26,190 nt of DNA, taken from NCBI GenBank assembly GCA_035656335.1, contig DASRSS010000135.1:1-26190 (forward strand), written 5' to 3'. The translations under genes were made by a program, and so were the position numbers. This document shows positions 1 to 8,018 of this stretch, piece by piece. This DNA is from DASRSS01 sp035656335 (GTDB taxonomy: Bacteria > Actinomycetota > Actinomycetes > Mycobacteriales > Jatrophihabitantaceae). A model generated the notes under the pieces. That model was not told the origin of the DNA. It did not search any database and worked only from the letters and a program-made list of their open reading frames with translations. Position 1 is the first letter of the stretch. Each line of letters starts with the position of its first letter.

Positions 1-1
1 C

Positions 2-1531
2 GACGCCAAGCTCGACCACGTGCCCGTCGTCGCGATCGTCGGGCAGACCGAGCGCAGCGCGATGGGCGGCTCGTATCAGCAGGAGGTCGACCTGCTCACG
101 CTGTTCAAGGACGTGTGCAGCGACTACGTGCAGATGTGCACCGTCCCCGAGCAGCTGCCCAACCTCATCGACCGCGCCATCCGCATCGCACAGGCCGAGA
201 GCGCGCCGACCTGCCTGATCTTCCCGTCGGACGTGCTCGAGCTTCCGTACGAGCCGCCGGGCCACGCGTTCAAGGAGGTGCCGTCCAGCCTCGGCGTGCA
301 CCAGGCCACTATGACGCCGTCGCGCGAGGGCCTGCAGGCGGCCGCCGACCTGCTCAACGCCGGCCAGCGCCCGGCGCTGCTCGTCGGCCAGGGCGCGCAC
401 GACTGCGTCGAGGAACTGACCGAGGTCGCCGACCTGCTCGGCGCGGGCGCCGCGAAGGCGCTGCTCGGCAAGGACGTGCTGCCGGACACGCTGCCGTGGG
501 TCACCGGCTCGATCGGCCTGCTCGGCACGATGGCCAGCGACCACATGATGAAGAAGTGCGACACGCTGCTGACGGTCGGTTCCAACTTCCCGTACACGCA
601 GTTCATGCCGGAGCTGGACCAGGCACGGGCCGTGCAGATCGACCGGTCCGGCAAGTGGATCGGCATGCGCTACCCGTACGAGGTGAACCTGGTCGGTGAC
701 GCGAAGGCGACGCTGCGCGCGCTGATCCCGCTGCTGCACCGCAAGGAGGACCGCAGCTGGCGCGAGGAGATCGAGCGGCACGTCTCACGGTGGTGGACGA
801 TCGCCGAGCGGCGCGCGCTGACCGACGCCGAGCCCGTCAACCCGATGCGGATCTTCCACGAGCTGTCCACGCGGCTGCCCGACAACGCGATCGTGGCGGC
901 GGACTCCGGCAGCGCCGCGAACTGGTACGCGCGCCACCTGAAGTTCCGCGAGGGCATGCGCGGGTCGCTGTCCGGGACGCTCGCCACGATGGGCCCCGGC
1001 GTGCCATATGTGATCGGCGCGAAGTGGGCGCACCCGGACCGTCCGGCCATCGCGTTCTCCGGCGACGGCGCGATGCAGATGAACGGCCTGGCCGAGCTGA
1101 TCACCGTCGCGAAGTACTGGGAGCAGTGGGCCGACCCGCGCTTGATCGTCGCGGTGCTGCACAACAACGACCTCAATCAGGTGACCTGGGAGATGCGGGC
1201 CATGGAGGGCTCGCCCAAGTTCGCCGAATCACAGAACCTGCCGGACGTGGACTACGCGGCGTTCGCGCGCAGCATCGGGCTGCGGGGCATCAACGTCGAC
1301 ACCCCGGCGCAGGTCGGACGCGCGTGGGAGTCGGCGCTGAGCGCGGACCGGCCGACGGTGCTCGACGTGCGCTGTGACCCGAACGTGCCGCCGATCCCGC
1401 CGCACGCGACGTTCGAGCAGGCGAAGGACACCGCCGCCGCGCTGCTGCACGGCGACGAGGACGCCTGGGGGATCGTCAAGGAGGGCGTCAAGCAGAAGGT
1501 GCAGGAGTACCTGCCGGGCGAGAAGGGCTGA
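2..1531 (+). CDS. Thiamine diphosphate-dependent enzyme, pyruvate oxidase/acetolactate synthase-like (5' partial)
   Basis: The reading frame is open from the window edge, so the N-terminal part of the PYR domain is missing; the GTG at 20 is internal, not a start. What remains shows the end of the PYR domain (GQTERSAMGG), a central domain around residues 100-245 counted from position 20, and a C-terminal PP domain. The PP domain carries the thiamine diphosphate/Mg motif: GDG at residue 348, ending about 30 residues later in HNNDLNQ. The family (PoxB, acetolactate synthase, related 2-oxo acid enzymes) decarboxylates pyruvate or another 2-oxo acid. The substrate cannot be read from sequence. No C-terminal membrane-binding helix typical of PoxB is evident. 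The stop lies 3 nt before the next gene, so it is probably co-transcribed with the membrane protein and the GMC dehydrogenase cassette downstream, which points to sugar or sugar-acid oxidation. Confidence 0.9.
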   Translation, partial: DAKLDHVPVVAIVGQTERSAMGGSYQQEVDLLTLFKDVCSDYVQMCTVPEQLPNLIDRAIRIAQAESAPTCLIFPSDVLELPYEPPGHAFKEVPSSLGVHQATMTPSREGLQAAADLLNAGQRPALLVGQGAHDCVEELTEVADLLGAGAAKALLGKDVLPDTLPWVTGSIGLLGTMASDHMMKKCDTLLTVGSNFPYTQFMPELDQARAVQIDRSGKWIGMRYPYEVNLVGDAKATLRALIPLLHRKEDRSWREEIERHVSRWWTIAERRALTDAEPVNPMRIFHELSTRLPDNAIVAADSGSAANWYARHLKFREGMRGSLSGTLATMGPGVPYVIGAKWAHPDRPAIAFSGDGAMQMNGLAELITVAKYWEQWADPRLIVAVLHNNDLNQVTWEMRAMEGSPKFAESQNLPDVDYAAFARSIGLRGINVDTPAQVGRAWESALSADRPTVLDVRCDPNVPPIPPHATFEQAKDTAAALLHGDEDAWGIVKEGVKQKVQEYLPGEKG

Positions 1532-1534
1532 GCC

Positions 1535-1960
1535 ATGTCGCTGCTGCGCGACGTCCGGACCGGACGTTTCGAGCGGACGCTGTCGGCGCTCACCGCCGCC
1601 GGCGCGGTCATCACCGCCGGCGAGATCTACATGGAGCACGACGCGGCCAGTTTCGGCAACAAGATGATGTGGTGGCCGGTGTTCGTGGTGCCGACCGCGA
1701 TCCCGTCCGGCATCGCCGCCGTGTTCTCCCGGCGCGCGGCCAAGACGGTGCTGCCGTTCGTCTCGACCCTCATCGTCGCGAACGGGCTCCAGGGCACCTA
1801 CCTGCACCTGCGCGGCATCAAGCAGCGGCCCGGCGGCTGGACGCGCTACAACATCGAGGGCGGTCCGCCGGTGTTCGCGCCGATGCTCGCCTCGCTGGTC
1901 GGCGGAATGGGCCTGCTGGCGGCCGTGCTGCGCCGCGAGGAGGAGCCCGCCGGTGCCTGA
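1535..1960 (+). CDS. Small integral membrane protein of the GMC dehydrogenase cassette
   Basis: This 141-residue protein has four likely membrane segments: about residues 14-33, 46-64, 70-90 and 115-135. The loop before the last segment reads QRPGGWTRYNIEGGPP. I do not recognise a named family with certainty. The ATG follows the upstream stop by 3 nt, and the 3' end overlaps the next gene by 8 nt, so the three genes are translationally coupled. The downstream neighbours are a gluconate 2-dehydrogenase subunit 3-like protein and a GMC flavoprotein, neither with an export signal. An inferred role is therefore a membrane anchor or electron-transfer partner for that dehydrogenase; no haem-binding CxxCH motif is present. 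Confidence 0.8.
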   Translation: MSLLRDVRTGRFERTLSALTAAGAVITAGEIYMEHDAASFGNKMMWWPVFVVPTAIPSGIAAVFSRRAAKTVLPFVSTLIVANGLQGTYLHLRGIKQRPGGWTRYNIEGGPPVFAPMLASLVGGMGLLAAVLRREEEPAGA

Positions 1961-2540
1961 CTTCGACGTCCTGAAGCAGACGCCGTACTGGGACGCCGTC
2001 ACGACCGGCGTGGTCATGGAGCGGCTCGCGCCGGACACGCAGCTCGCGTTCTTCACCGACCGCGAGGTCTCCGTGGCACGACCGCTGGTGGATCTGCTGC
2101 TCGGCCAGCACGACGAGCGGCTCGTTCCGGTGCTCGAGCTGATCGACACCCGGCTGGCCCGCGGCGAGACCGACGGCTGGCACTACGACGACCTACCGGA
2201 GGACGCCGACGCCTGGCGGCAGACGCTGGCCTGGCTGGACGAGGACGCGCAGGCCGACCACCAGATGCCGTTCGCACGCATCGGGGTCGACGCGCAGTGC
2301 GCGCTCATCCAGGCGGTCCAGGACCTGTCCCAGGACGGCAAGAACTGGCACGCCTATCCGGCCAGCCAGGTGTGGAGCCTGTGGACGCGGTACGCCTGCA
2401 CCGCGTTCTACTCGCACCCGTACGCCTGGAGCGAGATCGGCTTCGGCGGCCCGGCCTACCCGCGCGGCTACCTGAACCTCGGCGTCGATCGGCTCGAGCA
2501 CTGGGAGGAGCGCATGCCGCCGCGCGGAGGCGCGGAGTGA
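1953..2540 (+). CDS. Gluconate 2-dehydrogenase subunit 3 family protein
   Basis: This 195-residue protein ends in the pattern typical of the gluconate 2-dehydrogenase subunit 3 family: TAFYSHPYAWSEIGFGGPAY followed by PRGY. In the classical enzyme this small subunit partners a GMC flavoprotein that oxidises gluconate or related sugars at the membrane. Two genes downstream in the same direction lies such a flavoprotein, which supports the call. Unlike the classical periplasmic subunit there is no twin-arginine signal peptide: the N-terminus (MPDFDVLKQTPYWDAV) is soluble, so a cytoplasmic location is inferred. The GTG start overlaps the preceding gene by 8 nt and is preceded by a strong GAGGAGG-like ribosome site at about 1938-1946. 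Confidence 0.85.
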   Translation: MPDFDVLKQTPYWDAVTTGVVMERLAPDTQLAFFTDREVSVARPLVDLLLGQHDERLVPVLELIDTRLARGETDGWHYDDLPEDADAWRQTLAWLDEDAQADHQMPFARIGVDAQCALIQAVQDLSQDGKNWHAYPASQVWSLWTRYACTAFYSHPYAWSEIGFGGPAYPRGYLNLGVDRLEHWEERMPPRGGAE

Positions 2541-2598
2541 GGTCACCCCACGAAACCACTCCGCAAAGAGCGCTCCGTGCTTTCGCGGGGGCCCCGGT

Positions 2599-4248
2599 AT
2601 GAGCCGGCTCAGCTACAAGTCGATCAAGGCGCGCAACGAGTCCGCCTGGCTGCTGCCGAACGACGGCACCCGGACGAATCACCCGCTGCGCAAAGACATG
2701 CGCCGCTACGCCGACGGCGACGAGGTCGACCTCGTGGTGGTCGGCGCCGGCGCGGGTGGCTCGGTGCTCACGCAGCGGCTGTCCCGCGCGGGCTGGAAGG
2801 TCGTCTGCCTGGACGCCGGGCCGTTCTGGGACCCGGACACCGACTGGGTCAGCGACGAGCGCGGCGCGCACGTCCTGTACTGGACCGAGCCGCGACTGAT
2901 CGGCGGATCCGACCCGGTGCCGATGGGCTCGAACAACTCCGGACGCGGGGTCGGCGGCTCGATGGTGCACTTCGCCGGCTACGTGCCGCGGCTGCACCCG
3001 TCCGACTTCGCGACGTACACCAACAACGGCGTCGGGGCGGACTGGCCTATTTCCTATGGGGATTTGCGGCCGTACTACGAGACGATCGAGGAGGAACTCC
3101 CGGTCGCCGGCCAGGACTGGATCTGGGGTGACCCGCACCGGTACGCGCACCATGCGCACCCGGTCAGCGGCAACGGCGAGGTGTTCCTGCGCGGCGCGTC
3201 CGCCCTCGGCATCCGCGCGCTCGTCGGGCCGGTGGCCATCCCCAACGGGCGGTTCGGGAACCGTCCGCACTGCATCTACCGCGGCTTCTGCCTGCAGGGA
3301 TGCAAGGTGAACGCGAAGGCCAGCCCGCTGATCACGCACGTGCCGGACGCGCTCGCGCACGGCGCCGAGATCCGCGCCAACTGCCACGTGAGCAAGGTGC
3401 ACGTCGACGCCCGCACCAACCGGGCCATCGGCGTGACGTATCTGCGCGACGGGATGGAGCACTTCCAGCGGGCCAAGGCGGTCGCCGTCGCCGGCTACTC
3501 GATCGAGACGCCGCGCCTGATGATGCTCAGCGCCACCGACGCGCACCCGCACGGGCTCGGCAACGACCACGACCAGCTCGGCCGCTACCTGATGGTGCAG
3601 GGCGCGCCGCAGACCGCGGGGCGATTCGACTCCGAGATCCGGATGTACAAGGCGCCGCCGCCCGAGGTCACCTGCGAGGAGTTCTACGAGGACGATCCCA
3701 GCAAGCCGTACCGGCGGGGGTTCGCGATCCAGAACGTCAGCCCGCTGCCGATCACGTGGGCAGAACACGTTGCCGCACAAGGGCATTGGGGCAAGGATCT
3801 GCGCGACAACATGCGCTCGTACGTGCACTGGGCGACGCTCGGCGCGCTGTGCGAGTTCCTGCCGCGGGCCGAGAACCGGGTCACGCTGGCCGAGGAGAAG
3901 GACCGGCACGGACTGCCCGTCGCGCACTTCGCCTACAGCCAGGGCGAGAACGACAAGCTGCTGCTCAAGGCCGCCCAGGAGAAAATGGAGGACATCCTCA
4001 AGGCCGCCGGTGCGAGCGAGGTCATGACGATCACCCGCAACGCGCACCTGGTCGGTGGCGCGCGCATGGCGGCAACCGCCGAGAAGGGCGTCGTCGACTC
4101 CGAGCACCGCGTCTTCGGCGTGGACCGGCTGTACGTCGCCGACGGCAGCGTGCTGCCTACGCAGGGCTCGGCCAACCCGGCGCTGACGATCATGGCGCTG
4201 GCCGCGCGGCTGGCCGACAAGATGATCGAGCACGGGAGGTTCGCGTGA
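2599..4248 (+). CDS. GMC-family FAD-dependent oxidoreductase
   Basis: This 549-residue flavoprotein probably oxidises an alcohol or sugar. The N-terminal dinucleotide-binding motif GAGAGG lies at residues 49-54 and leads to LDAG, the ribose-binding acidic end of the Rossmann strand. The C-terminal GMC region carries the expected catalytic His (about H483, in NAHLVGG) and Asn (about N526, in GSANPALT). It groups with the gluconate 2-dehydrogenase-type GMC proteins by its subunit 3 neighbour. No signal peptide or Tat motif is seen. A cysteine cluster around residues 224-235 (HCIYRGFCLQGC) is typical of this GMC subgroup. The gene follows a 58-nt gap and its stop overlaps the next start (GTGA). 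The actual substrate is unknown. Confidence 0.9.
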   Translation: MSRLSYKSIKARNESAWLLPNDGTRTNHPLRKDMRRYADGDEVDLVVVGAGAGGSVLTQRLSRAGWKVVCLDAGPFWDPDTDWVSDERGAHVLYWTEPRLIGGSDPVPMGSNNSGRGVGGSMVHFAGYVPRLHPSDFATYTNNGVGADWPISYGDLRPYYETIEEELPVAGQDWIWGDPHRYAHHAHPVSGNGEVFLRGASALGIRALVGPVAIPNGRFGNRPHCIYRGFCLQGCKVNAKASPLITHVPDALAHGAEIRANCHVSKVHVDARTNRAIGVTYLRDGMEHFQRAKAVAVAGYSIETPRLMMLSATDAHPHGLGNDHDQLGRYLMVQGAPQTAGRFDSEIRMYKAPPPEVTCEEFYEDDPSKPYRRGFAIQNVSPLPITWAEHVAAQGHWGKDLRDNMRSYVHWATLGALCEFLPRAENRVTLAEEKDRHGLPVAHFAYSQGENDKLLLKAAQEKMEDILKAAGASEVMTITRNAHLVGGARMAATAEKGVVDSEHRVFGVDRLYVADGSVLPTQGSANPALTIMALAARLADKMIEHGRFA

Positions 4249-5324
4249 AGATCACCGGCTTGGACGTCGCGGCCTACAAGTTCCCGACCCCGGAGCCGGA
4301 GGCCGACGGCACGCTGCAGTGGGACGCGACGACCGCGGTCGTAGTCCAGGTGCACGCGGGCGACGTCACCGGCCTCGGCTGGACGTACGGCAGCCCGGCG
4401 ACGCCCGCGATCGTGCAGCACCACCTGGTCGGCCAGGTCGTCGGCAAGGACGCCGACGACATCACCGCCTGCTACGAGGGGATGCGCCGCACCTGCCGCA
4501 ACCTCGGCAGCAAGGGGCTGGTCATGCAGGCGATCAGCGCGGTCGACGTCGCGCTGTGGGACCTCAAGGCCCGGCTGCACTCGATGTCGCTCCCGGCGTT
4601 GCTCGGCTCGGTGCGCGACGCCGTCCCCGTCTACGGATCCGGCGGGTTCACGACGATGACGGACGACCAGCTGGCCGAGCAGATCGCGGGCTGGCGCGAG
4701 ATCGGCTGCACCGCGATGAAGATCAAGATCGGCGAGTCGCGGGGCGGCAACGTGGCGCGCGACCTCGAACGGGTGCGGCAGCTTCGCGAACAGTCCGGCG
4801 ACGGCGTCGAGATCATGGTGGACGCGAACGGCGGCTACTCGCGCGGGCAGGCGCTGCGCGTCGGCGCCGCGCTCGACGAGCTGGGCGTCGTCTGGTTCGA
4901 GGAGCCGGTCAGCAGCGACGACGTCGACGGCCTCGGGGTACTGCGCGGCGCGCTGCGCTGCGACGTCACCGCGGGGGAGTACGCGTCCGACGTGTACGAG
5001 ATCGAAGGCCTGTGCGGCGTCCTGGACTGCATCCAGCTGGACGCGACCAGGTGCGGCGGCTACACCGGGTTCCTGCGCGGCGCGGCGATCGCGGCCGCGC
5101 ACAACCTGGAGGTCTCGGCGCACTGCGCGCCCGCGCTGCACGCGCCGGTCACGGCCGCGACCGCGAACCTGCGGCACATCGAGTTCTTCGCCGACCACGC
5201 CCGCCTCGAACCGCAGCTGTTCGACGGGGTGCCGGTGGTACGCGACGGCCTGATCAGGGCAAACACCTCGCCGGGGCACGGTCTCGCGCTGAGCTCCGAC
5301 GCCGACCGGTGGAAGACCGGATAG
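4245..5324 (+). CDS. Enolase superfamily protein, mandelate racemase/muconate lactonizing enzyme subgroup
   Basis: Starting at the GTG that overlaps the previous stop by 4 nt, this gives 359 residues, the normal length for the family. The full mandelate racemase-type active site is visible: K159-x-K161 (KIKIG), metal ligands D193 (VDANGG), E219/E220 (WFEEP) and E245 (AGEY), then the Asp-His dyad D266 (QLDATRCGG) and H293 (SAHCAP). Such enzymes abstract the proton alpha to a carboxylate of an acid sugar or cycloisomerise/racemise related acids. Sugar-acid dehydratase activity is the natural inference next to a GMC dehydrogenase and a TPP enzyme, but the substrate is not determined. The frame stays open far upstream (to 3300) only as a shadow of the GMC gene. 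Confidence 0.9.
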   Translation: MKITGLDVAAYKFPTPEPEADGTLQWDATTAVVVQVHAGDVTGLGWTYGSPATPAIVQHHLVGQVVGKDADDITACYEGMRRTCRNLGSKGLVMQAISAVDVALWDLKARLHSMSLPALLGSVRDAVPVYGSGGFTTMTDDQLAEQIAGWREIGCTAMKIKIGESRGGNVARDLERVRQLREQSGDGVEIMVDANGGYSRGQALRVGAALDELGVVWFEEPVSSDDVDGLGVLRGALRCDVTAGEYASDVYEIEGLCGVLDCIQLDATRCGGYTGFLRGAAIAAAHNLEVSAHCAPALHAPVTAATANLRHIEFFADHARLEPQLFDGVPVVRDGLIRANTSPGHGLALSSDADRWKTG

Positions 5325-5351
5325 CAACCGCGAAGAGAAGTGAGGAAGACA

Positions 5352-5924
5352 ATGGCAACCGCACGCAAGCTCGCGCCGCGCTCGTTGGCCTACACGGTTC
5401 CGGGCATGAACGAGAAGGACGCCAAGCAGGTCGTCGCGCTGCTGCAGGACCGGCTCAACGCGCTCAACGACTTGGCGCTCACGCTCAAGCACATCCACTG
5501 GAACGTCGTCGGTCCGCAGTTCATCGCCGTCCACACCATGCTGGACCCGCAGGTCGACGCGGTGCGGCTGATGGTGGACGACATCGCCGAGCGCATCGCG
5601 ACGCTCGGCGCGTCGCCGTGCGGCACGCCGGGTGCCCTGGTCGCGCAGCGCAGCTGGGACGACTACGACATCGGTCGCGCTGACGCGATCGCCCACATGG
5701 GTGCGCTCGACGTGGTGTACGCCGGCGTGATCGAGGCGCACCGCGACGCGATCGAGGCCACCGAGGAGTCCGATCCGATCACGCAGGACATGCTCATCGG
5801 GCAGTCCGCGCAGCTGGAACAGTTCCACTGGTTCGTCCGCGCGCACCTCGAGAACGCGTCCGGGACGCTGGCGACGGGCGGCGCCCGGACGGAGAAGTCG
5901 GCGGCACGCCGTGCCCGCCGGTGA
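5352..5924 (+). CDS. dps: Dps-family ferritin-like DNA-protection protein
   Basis: A 190-residue Dps protein. The inter-subunit ferroxidase ligands have exactly the family spacing: His in HIHWNV, His 12 residues later (AVHTMLD), Asp 4 further, Asp 11 further (VDDIAER) and Glu 4 further. It should oxidise Fe(II) with peroxide and store iron as a dodecamer. The C-terminal tail is basic (EKSAARRARR), a feature that can mediate DNA binding. I chose the ATG at 5352 because GAGGA at 5342-5346 sits 5 nt upstream; an in-frame GTG at 5340 would add four residues. It lies 27 nt after the enolase-family gene and overlaps the next gene by 14 nt, so an oxidative-stress protein is built into this operon. 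Confidence 0.93.
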   Translation: MATARKLAPRSLAYTVPGMNEKDAKQVVALLQDRLNALNDLALTLKHIHWNVVGPQFIAVHTMLDPQVDAVRLMVDDIAERIATLGASPCGTPGALVAQRSWDDYDIGRADAIAHMGALDVVYAGVIEAHRDAIEATEESDPITQDMLIGQSAQLEQFHWFVRAHLENASGTLATGGARTEKSAARRARR

Positions 5925-6618
5925 CGATGGCGCCGGCCGCGGTGGCGACGCGCGTGCCGTCCTGTTCGACGTGGACGGCACCCTCGTCGACACCAACTAC
6001 CTGCACGCCGTCTGCTGGGGCGAGGCGCTCCGGCAGCAGGGGCGGCCCGTTCCGATGGCCACGGTGCACCGGGCCATCGGCATGGGCTCGCAGGAGCTGC
6101 TCGACCACCTCCTAGGCCCGGACCGCGACCACGAGCAGGACGACGTGCTCGACGCGGCCCACCTCGCGCTGTACAAGCAGTTCTGGGGACGGCTGCAGCC
6201 GCTGCCCGGCTCCGTGGCGCTGCTGCGCAAGTGCGCCGGCAACGGGCTGCGGACCGTCCTGGCTTCGTCCGCGTCCGAGGGCGAGCTCGCCGCGCTGCGC
6301 TCGGCGCTGGCTGCCGACGACGCGATCACCGGCGCCACCAGCTCCGACGACGCGGGAGCCGGCAAGCCGGCCGCGGACATCCTGCTCGCCGCGCTCGACA
6401 GCGTGGACGCGTCCGTCGAGCGGTCCGCGTTCGTCGGCGACTCGGTCTGGGACGGCCAGGCGGCGAAGAAGGCCGGCCTGCCGTTCGTCGGGCTGACCTG
6501 CGGCGGCACCAGCGAGGCGGAGCTGCGCGAGAACGGCGCGATGGAGGTGTGGCGCGACGCCGAGCAGCTGCTCGCCGAATGGCCGCGCAGCGTGCTCAGC
6601 CGGCTGGGCGCGTCCTGA
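5911..6618 (+). CDS. HAD-superfamily hydrolase, phosphoglycolate phosphatase/beta-phosphoglucomutase-like
   Basis: A 235-residue HAD phosphatase with a helical cap. Motif I is DVDGTLVDT (nucleophile D20, acid D22), motif II lies in VLASSAS, the motif III Lys in GAGKPAAD, and motif IV is GDSVWDG. The cap and motif pattern suggest a phosphoglycolate phosphatase or beta-phosphoglucomutase-like enzyme; the substrate is not known. The only plausible start is the GTG at 5911, inside the end of dps (14-nt overlap). The stop TGA shares its last base with the ATG of mrpE. The gene thus physically links the metabolic cassette to the antiporter genes. Confidence 0.87.
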   Translation: MPAGDDGAGRGGDARAVLFDVDGTLVDTNYLHAVCWGEALRQQGRPVPMATVHRAIGMGSQELLDHLLGPDRDHEQDDVLDAAHLALYKQFWGRLQPLPGSVALLRKCAGNGLRTVLASSASEGELAALRSALAADDAITGATSSDDAGAGKPAADILLAALDSVDASVERSAFVGDSVWDGQAAKKAGLPFVGLTCGGTSEAELRENGAMEVWRDAEQLLAEWPRSVLSRLGAS

Positions 6619-7130
6619 TGGCGCGCCGGATCGCCGCGTTGTGGGTCTGGGCGGCCGGCACCTGGCTGCTGTTGACCTGGACGGTGACGTTCGAGCAGCT
6701 GGTGACCGGCGGCGTGGTCGCGCTCGTCGTCGCGATCGGGCTCTGCGCCTTCGACGAGGTGGCCGCGCCGTGGCGGCTGCTCGACCCGCGCGTCCTGTTC
6801 GCGGCCGTGCGGCTCGTGCTGTCCGCGCTGGCGCGGATCGTCACGGCGAACGTCGAGCTGACCTACCGCATCTGGGCGCCGAGCCGTCCGCTGCGCTCGG
6901 GGATGCTCATCGTCCCCACCGCGATGCGCACCGACGGCGGGGTCGGCGGCATTGGACTGATCACGTCGCTGATCGTGGACAACCAGATCACGGATCTGGA
7001 CCGCGACAGACAGGAACTGCAGTACCACGCCGTCGCCGTCCCGGAAGGGGACCGCGGCGAGCGCGCCAAGTCGGTCAACGGACCGGTGGAACGGCTGCTG
7101 GCCCCGATCGTGCGAGGAGGTAGGACATGA
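6618..7130 (+). CDS. mrpE: Na+/H+ antiporter subunit E (MrpE/MnhE)
   Basis: A 170-residue small membrane subunit of the Mrp/Mnh-type multisubunit cation/proton antiporter (equivalent to archaeal MbhA). There are two N-terminal membrane segments (about residues 5-22 and 27-45), then the amphipathic VRLVLSALARIVTANVEL region and the family core with LITSLIVDNQITDLD. The usual phrase 'ITLTPGT' of MrpE is replaced by the weaker GGIGLITSLIVDNQI. The start is the ATG in TGATG at the end of the HAD gene, and the stop overlaps mrpF by ATGA. MrpE is thought to be needed for assembly or full activity rather than to conduct ions itself. Confidence 0.85.
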   Translation: MARRIAALWVWAAGTWLLLTWTVTFEQLVTGGVVALVVAIGLCAFDEVAAPWRLLDPRVLFAAVRLVLSALARIVTANVELTYRIWAPSRPLRSGMLIVPTAMRTDGGVGGIGLITSLIVDNQITDLDRDRQELQYHAVAVPEGDRGERAKSVNGPVERLLAPIVRGGRT

Positions 7131-7387
7131 CGGACGTGTACATGGCGGTGTGCATCACCGAGCTGGCGATCATCACGCTGCTGCTGATCCGGCTGGCGAA
7201 GGGGCCGTCCGTCGCGGACCGCATCGTCGCCCTCAACACCATCTCGACGCAGGCGGCGATCGCGGTGCTGTTCTTCGCCGCATTCGCCGATCGCTCCGTC
7301 TACCTCGACGTCGCGCTCTGGCTGTCCTCGTTCAGCTTCCTGTCCGCGCTGGTGTGGTCGCGCTACCTCGAGCGAGGACTGCTATGA
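7127..7387 (+). CDS. mrpF: Antiporter subunit F (MrpF/MnhF)
   Basis: An 86-residue, three-helix membrane protein of MrpF type: the first helix covers about residues 2-21, then the family loop KGPSVADRIVALNTISTQ, then two more helices (about 38-54 and 58-76). The position after mrpE with an ATGA overlap, and another 4-nt overlap with mrpG, support the assignment. It corresponds to MbhB in the archaeal membrane-bound hydrogenase. GAGGAGG at 7113-7119 is a strong ribosome site 7 nt before the start. Confidence 0.9.
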   Translation: MTDVYMAVCITELAIITLLLIRLAKGPSVADRIVALNTISTQAAIAVLFFAAFADRSVYLDVALWLSSFSFLSALVWSRYLERGLL

Positions 7388-7731
7388 CGATCGCGGTCAT
7401 CGTTCTCTGCGCGATCGGGCTGTTCTTCTCGCTCAGCGGCGCGGTTGGAATCCTGCGGATGCCGGACGTGTACACCCGCATCCAGTGCTCGTCCAAGGTG
7501 ATCACGATGGGCGCGCTGCCGCTGCTGGTTGCGCTGGCGATCGCCGAGGGGCCGGTCACCGAGTTCGCCGGCCGTGCGCTGTTCGTCGGTTTCTTCACGC
7601 TCGTCCTGAGCCCCGCCGCGACGCACGCGCTCGCCCGCTCGTCGTACAAGACCGGGGTGCCGATGTGGAAGGGATCGGTGCTCGACGAGCCGCGTCAGCT
7701 GGAACAGCAGCGCAAGGACCAGCAGCCGTGA
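7384..7731 (+). CDS. mrpG: Antiporter subunit G (MrpG/MnhG)
   Basis: A 115-residue membrane subunit with three helices (about residues 3-22, 40-55 and 63-82). The MrpG signature after helix 1 is clear: GILRMPDVYTRIQCSSKV, which matches the family's 'RxPDxYxRxHA' pattern with His replaced by Gln. The ATG overlaps the mrpF stop by ATGA and the gene ends in GTGA, the start of the MbhD gene. It corresponds to MbhC. The C-terminus is a charged cytoplasmic tail (about residues 95-115). Confidence 0.9.
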   Translation: MTIAVIVLCAIGLFFSLSGAVGILRMPDVYTRIQCSSKVITMGALPLLVALAIAEGPVTEFAGRALFVGFFTLVLSPAATHALARSSYKTGVPMWKGSVLDEPRQLEQQRKDQQP

Positions 7732-8018
7732 GCGCGTTCTGGACGCTGGACTACCTGTGCCTGTTCATGATCCTCGTGTCTGCCGCGCTCGTCTACAAGC
7801 TGCGCAACCTCAACGGCGCGGTGATGGCGCTGTCGGCGATGGGCACCGTCATGGCGCTGCTGTTCGTCGTGCTGGCCGCGCCCGACGACGCGCAGTCCGA
7901 GATCGTCGTCGGTGCGATCGCGCTGCCCGTCCTCTACCTGATCGCGATCGGCAAGGTCCGTGCCGACGTCCGCGACCGCGGCGAACTCGGCGAGGAGGGC
8001 GAGCGCGGCGATGAGTGA
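7728..8018 (+). CDS. MbhD-like antiporter subunit (DUF4040; equivalent to part of the MrpA C-terminus)
   Basis: A 96-residue protein with three membrane segments (about residues 5-20, 29-49 and 58-72). The conserved core ALSAMGTVMALLFVVLAAPD, followed by AQSEIVVGAI, is the DUF4040/MbhD pattern (usual form 'GAPDVALTEAVVG'). In classical Mrp this domain is fused to the C-terminus of the large MrpA subunit; here, as in archaeal Mbh, it is a separate gene. The start is the GTG overlapping the mrpG stop; the end overlaps the next gene by 8 nt. The tail is acidic (GELGEEGERGDE). In MrpA/Mbh structures this region helps link the antiporter unit to the small subunits and may line the ion path. Confidence 0.82.
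   Translation: MSAFWTLDYLCLFMILVSAALVYKLRNLNGAVMALSAMGTVMALLFVVLAAPDDAQSEIVVGAIALPVLYLIAIGKVRADVRDRGELGEEGERGDE

Noticed and set aside
2305..4233. 642-residue open frame on the - strand
   Set aside because: It is antisense to the GMC gene, whose motifs are complete; the translated sequence is Arg/Val/His-rich and typical of GC-rich shadow frames.
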